From the NCBI GenBank assembly GCA_013398295.1, contig VZSF01006714.1, forward strand, positions 212,617 to 276,616: a stretch of DNA of 64,000 bases, written 5' to 3'. A program made the translations under genes and the position numbers. Source of the stretch: Chionis minor (Eukaryota > Chordata > Aves > Charadriiformes > Chionididae). The notes under the pieces were generated by a model, which searched no databases, was not told where the DNA came from, and was given only the letters and a program-made list of their open reading frames with translations. Positions 26,556-64,000 of this stretch are shown here, piece by piece; the first letter of the stretch is position 1, and each line of letters opens with the position of its first letter.

Positions 26556-28536
26556 GCAGGCCTAAAAAGGGGGTTTTTCACTCCTTTTCCTTAGAGGAGT
26601 TCACTGCCAGTTGGAAAAGCGGAGCGTCTTTGGTCCTGGCTCTAGGTGGGTGTTTTCTGTGTCCATAACTGGTGGACAGTGGGCTTCTGGCAGTGGCTGC
26701 TTTCCAGACGTCATCGTTTTTACTCCCCGCCGTGCCGTGGTTGTAGCACAGTTGTGTTTTGAAGCTCTTTCTGATGACCCCGTGCTCTGAGGGGTCTGTC
26801 CGTGGAGGAGTAAGCAGTTCCCAACGCTGTGTGCGTTGGGTCCGTCACCCGCCTGGGCAGGTGATGGATGAGACGGTGGGATGAGTCCTGTGGATGGATG
26901 CTGAACGATCAGCCTCTGCTGGCTGACTTAAAACAAAGGCGAGACGTGGGATTTCTGCAAACCGTGTCAGCACCGGTTGCTTCGCACGAGTTGAGGGTAT
27001 ATTCTGAGGGATGCAAAGGTGCGAAGGACAACCCTCCCTGTGGGCAGATGGAGGCCCCAGTGTCTTTCAGTGAGTTTGCATTGGTATCTCCCACTGTGGC
27101 ATAAGAAAACTGCAAGAAAAGCAGCCTACAGCCCTCAACTTGTAATTTTTATTTTTAACAGTGGGTAACACAGTGCATCCTCCTATGATTAGCACCGAGT
27201 AGCCAGAGCTCCTCAGCTCCAGACAGAGCTAATTCTTGATCACCGGCCAAGACCACATAGTGCTGACATGACTGAGAAATATCTTCCATAATTAGATTGC
27301 TTGGTCATTCATTTTTGACTGTCTGAGTTGCATTTTGGAGCATAATTTCTTAACGATCAACCAAAATGGGATGTGCGCAAGCTTGATTTGCTGTCAGTGG
27401 TGTTCTCCTTGCTCGGCTTTATGCCTGTGTCCCGGGGAGGCACTGTGCAAATCTGGGGTGAGGGGGATCACAGGAAAATAGTTTTGCTTTGTAACATTAG
27501 GTGGGGTGGTAACTTTAGTTTAATAGTATAAATAGATATACAATTATTACTTGTATTTGTAAAATACGTTGTGCTTTTGGGGTTTTTTTTATCATAGATA
27601 AATTGGAGTTGTCGTTAAAACTGCCGTTTTAGAGATCCCAGGGCATCTGTGACAACTCCAGAAGTGTCTGCAAAGTGTAACTAGGACTAGAAATCCCACT
27701 ATCAGTAGGTTTGCGTTTGCCAAGTAGGGTAGAGGTTTACCCCTCCAACACAAAAGAATGGGAAGTATGTACGTCGTAACCACCAAAGGCAGGCGTGCGT
27801 TGCAGAAATGGTGCTGAGACCATGAAGTGCATTTCGGATGAAATACTTCCAACATACTCCCTCTCCATCAGAAATTTAGAAAAAATCCCCCCCAAACTCA
27901 ACCTGTTTCAAGACTTTTGACATTAAATTATTTTTGACACCGTGAAACTAGCCGTCCCTCTAGATGTAATTATCATTTCGCTGCTGTTTATTTGTTTGCC
28001 GTTGTGTCAAAGAGCCTTTGTCCTGTACTGGAGCAGGAGAAAAGAGATTCAAAGTGAAATAAAGCGGCTCTGCTTGGGTACTTTAATTTTTAATGTTCAC
28101 TACTAAGGCAGGATCATAGGGGAGTCCCCAGGCATGCTCCAGGATGGATTTGGTGGGCAGGATCTGAAAACCATGAGTGTGCATCTTCCTGTCTTTTAAA
28201 TGCCTTCTCAAGCTAAACAGAGCTGCATCCCTCGGTGCTGCACCCCTTAACGCCTTCTCCTCTGGGATGGAAAGGAATAGAGTCTGTGAAAGAAATACAC
28301 ATCTGTAAGGAGATGGCAGACTTTTTCTGTGTTTTCTGAAGGCCGTGCCTAAGCTGCGCTGCTTCCCGTAACAGACTTTGAGCTTTCCATAATTCAAGAG
28401 CAGCGGACAGTCTTGTGCAATAAATCAGCTGTTGCAGAATTATCTGTTGGTCAAGGTCTCCCTGTAATGCCAGGGAAAACAAACAAACCCTGTAGTGCAA
28501 AAGGAAAATAGATTTAGGAGGAGAGGTTCTTGGGAA

Positions 28537-28580
28537 ATATATATTTTTTATATATATATATATATAGAGAGAGAGAGATA
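28537..28580. repeat. Compound (TA)n(GA)n microsatellite
   Basis: AT-rich start, nine TA units at 28549-28566, then six GA units to 28578. Likely length-polymorphic. Confidence 0.92.
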
Positions 28581-30109
28581 AAAATATTTGTCTTTTTAAA
28601 ATGGTCCTTAAGGGTGTGAAAGGAGAGATGCTGGCATTTCTGGGCTGGGAAGTTGTGCAGGGTGATGGAAAGGTTCGATATCTGGGCAAATGATGTTGTT
28701 ATGAGCTCTTGCACGGGGCAGGCGGAGAAAGAACTGGTCATGTTAGTGGTGGGCAGGCTCTGTTCGGCACTGTGCAGAAACTGCTCTTTTTTCCCCTAAA
28801 AAGGCAGGTGAGGCTCCGGCGGGTTGGGTGGCTCCGCAGTACGCGTGTGGCTATGGAGAGATGGGCTTCTGTGCAGGGGGGCTGGCAGGTCCTTTGCAGC
28901 TCTCGCCCCGCATCGCCAAACCTTGGTGGTGGTTGGAAGTTGTTGGTGGCTTCCAGGGAAGGGAAGAGCCTTTGCTTCTCCATCTGCTTCTTCGGGATGA
29001 AGGTTAAGGTTTGGCAGCGGGGCATGAAACGGGAGGGAAGGCAGCAGCTTACGTATGGGCTGTGTTTTCCAAGTCAGATGGAATTTTAAGAGAGTTCCTC
29101 ACCCTGACTGCGTGTTTTGATCGTATCTTCAGCATTGACGAAGGTTTGCACAGTTTGCCCGAGTTTGCCTGTGCCGGTGTGGCGTTGCGAGACCTGTCCA
29201 AGGAGCTGGAGCTGAGCATCGCTGCGCTGAGAGTTTATCTTGGCCCACAGAACTTGGCGGTGGCATTTTACTGGCAGTGCTAGGAGGACAGCTTCATCCC
29301 ACGCTGCAGCGAGGCGCTCTAAAAGCAAGTTATATGGGGTCAGATCCCGTGCCCAAGTTGTCTTGTGAAAGTTTGGAACGGCGCTATGGTAGACACTGAA
29401 GCGCTTTGATTCCTCTGACAGAGCCAGCTTGAGCCAGATGACTCTTAGGAGGGAATTCTCTTTCCAGGTGAAGGAAGAAAAAACTGTTGAAATTCTCCAA
29501 AAACAAACCCCCCATTTTGCCCAGGATGATGTCAGGAAACTGTAAAATCAGGAGCTGCGAAACAGAAAGCTTTTTCATGACCTGTTGCATAAAACAGGTA
29601 TATTTTACTATCAGTAATAACTGTGTTTCTGGGAGAGATTACTGCTCCTGTGATAAGTGGAGGTGGGAGGGTGAAGAAAAAAGGATTTATCTGTGCCAAA
29701 AGGACTGTTGCCATTGATATTGTGTTATGTATTAACTGAAGTAATTAAAATACTCAGCAAAAACTTCATGGAAGACATCATAGTGCATAGAGGTCAATCC
29801 GCTGGTTCTTCAGATTGCACTGTGCAATTTATTGCTTATTCCATTTATTAACTGAATAAAAAAAGAGGACTTTTTCTTAATGTTCTTGCAGAAAGACGGG
29901 TAGTGGTGTTTACACATGTTGCTATAAAGTTCCTGTACTTCTGGAAGCAGGGTTTGATGTGCCTGGTGCAGCGCTTGTGGTGAGGAGGGGTCTCCCTGGG
30001 AGGAAGACGGTTCTGCGGACCCTGGCACCCCCTGCCTCGCACACCCACCTCTCTGCCCTTGCATGGGGAATGCTTTTAACGCGGCATATTTTTCTTCTCT
30101 GCTTTTCAG

Positions 30110-62855
<32,746 letters not shown>

Positions 62856-64000
62856 GTTTGGCGATGCTGCAGTCCCCGGTTAACTCTCTCCCTCTCGCCC
62901 CAGCTTTTCCCAGCGTGCCGAGCCCTCTGCTCCTACGGGGATTGATCCCAGTCTCCCCCAGGCAGGCTGCTGCCATGTCCGCCTTTTTTTTTCTTTTGTG
63001 TAGATGGGAGAGCTTGAAGGCAAAGCTAAAGGGTTGTTCAAGCTCCCCGTGGTAGTTTGTTTTAAAGGATGGAATTGAGTCGCAATACCCAGATATGGCA
63101 TCTCTCCTTGGACTTAAACCTCATACTGGTCCCTCCTGGGTTTGGGGAGGTGGTGTGTACGAAATCCTGTATCACAACCACAGAGCAGGGTTGTCCCAGT
63201 GCCCCCAGTTGGTGTTTCTACCAGGAGCTGTTGCTGGGTTCCTTGGTGAGCAGAGGCAGGGGAGGTGGAAGCTGGTGAAATGCCCTCTTCTCCGCTGCTG
63301 GTCAGTGGCACGAGGGGGACCGGTGGTTTTCATCCGTGCTTTTCATGGAAAAATAGTTACAAAACTTTTTTTTGCTTGTTTCTTTTTTTTTTTTATGTAA
63401 GGAAGAAATTACCAACACATGAATGAGCCAAAGGTTTTCTGTCATATGGTTTATGTAACCGTTTAACTTTTATTTTGGAAATAGAAGTTTCTTTTTTTCT
63501 GTTTGCTTACTGAGGAAGTAAGCAAAATCCAAGATGTTCCATTTGAAGGAGAAGAAAAAAAAAAAAGTCCAGGGTTTTCCAGCAATTTTTCTAAGGAATA
63601 ACAGTTTTTTGCGCTCGGTATTTTGGGGGCCGTGGGACTGAGCCATACTGCTTAAGTTACTGCACTGGTTCCTGTGTGCCTCAAACTGCCTTGCTCAGCC
63701 AGGGTGGTGATTTGGGACTCTGTAGCAAGAAATGGCTCCCGGGGTCTGGTTTTTCAGCAGCTTGTACAGGGCTTTTTGTGGCAGGTTTCCCCCAGTGCGC
63801 AAGGTCCGGCACCAGTAAGGAGGGGAGACGGAGACTTGGCAGCACTGGGCGAGGAGACAGAGGGGAGGCTAGACATCCTATGTGGGTTGTGCAAGATATT
63901 TTTCTTTGTTTTTACTTTTTTGTCCTCTGTGGCTCCAATAAGCTACAAGTTCAGCGGTCTTCCACACTCTGGTCTTTCTCTGATGTCTTTGAAACATATA
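62856..64000 (+). other. GPC4: GPC4 intron 7 (5' part)
   Basis: At least 1,145 bp with T and A runs (62982-62994, 63366-63394, 63548-63566). I do not find the next coding exon, which should start by finishing the Arg codon and reading Tyr-Leu. It must lie beyond the window. Confidence 0.85.

Larger units (their letters stand above)
1..30109 (+). other. GPC4: GPC4 intron 1 (3' part; upstream end outside the window)
   Basis: About 30 kb without a recognisable exon. GC-rich, CpG-retaining stretches alternate with AT-rich blocks (10.1-10.5, 20.35-20.55, 22.0-22.4, 23.6-23.85, 25.2-25.3, 26.26-26.55, 27.3-27.6 and 27.9-28.1 kb). Two CR1 copies lie at 19.3 and 22.95 kb. Numerous T, A and CA/CAAA low-complexity runs occur, and a TA/GA microsatellite at 28.54 kb. 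Open frames reach about 210 codons on either strand (for example 6181-6804 and 13120-13737 minus). They show no recognisable domain, no splice-consistent extension and arginine/proline/cysteine-rich composition typical of translated GC-rich intron. I see no tRNA, miRNA-like long hairpin or other RNA gene. Confidence 0.8.

Overview
The window is a piece of a bird genome, from a draft assembly. Two observations support this. There are five truncated CR1 retroposon copies, several ending in the ATTCTATG-type 3' tail and flanked by nothing else, which is the usual avian repeat pattern. There is also a 19-N gap inside a C homopolymer. Compact vertebrate exons with GT-AG splice sites sit in long introns. 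I cannot name the species.

One gene is present: glypican-4 (GPC4), a GPI-anchored heparan sulfate proteoglycan core protein, on the + strand and cut by both window edges. Six exons, numbered 2 to 7 by comparison with the mammalian gene, lie at 30110-30268, 44517-44908, 55794-55959, 61815-61945, 62155-62301 and 62719-62855. They join in one frame into about 377 codons, roughly residues 54-431 of a protein of about 556 residues. Exon 1 (signal peptide) must be upstream of base 1. The last exons (heparan sulfate attachment sites and GPI signal) must be downstream of base 64000. Residue choice favours GPC4 over its closest paralogue GPC6 throughout.

Layout. Bases 1-440 are GC- and CpG-rich, probably the 3' part of the promoter/exon 1 CpG island. 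Bases 441-30109 are the rest of intron 1, with two CR1 copies in opposite orientation (19.3-19.7 kb and 22.95-23.13 kb), a CpG-dense patch near 18.4 kb and AT-rich blocks that could be regulatory. Exon 2 follows. Intron 2 (14.2 kb) holds another CpG-dense patch (31.8 kb), a perfect 13-bp hairpin (33.2 kb), a 27-bp tandem repeat (39.6 kb), two CR1 copies, the assembly gap and an unnamed repeat present twice. Exon 3, intron 3 (10.9 kb, one CR1), exon 4 and intron 4 (5.9 kb) come next. Exons 5, 6 and 7 are then tightly packed, with introns of 209 and 417 bp.

The most notable points are in the protein. A cysteine invariant in the vertebrate glypicans I know is Gly in exon 4, leaving its expected disulfide partner unpaired. 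An extra N-glycosylation sequon appears in exon 7. Inverted CR1 copies flank exon 3, a layout that could favour a circular RNA. I found no tRNA, rRNA, CRISPR, second protein-coding gene or novel system. The many other open frames are short, lack recognisable domains and are best read as chance frames in GC-rich intron.
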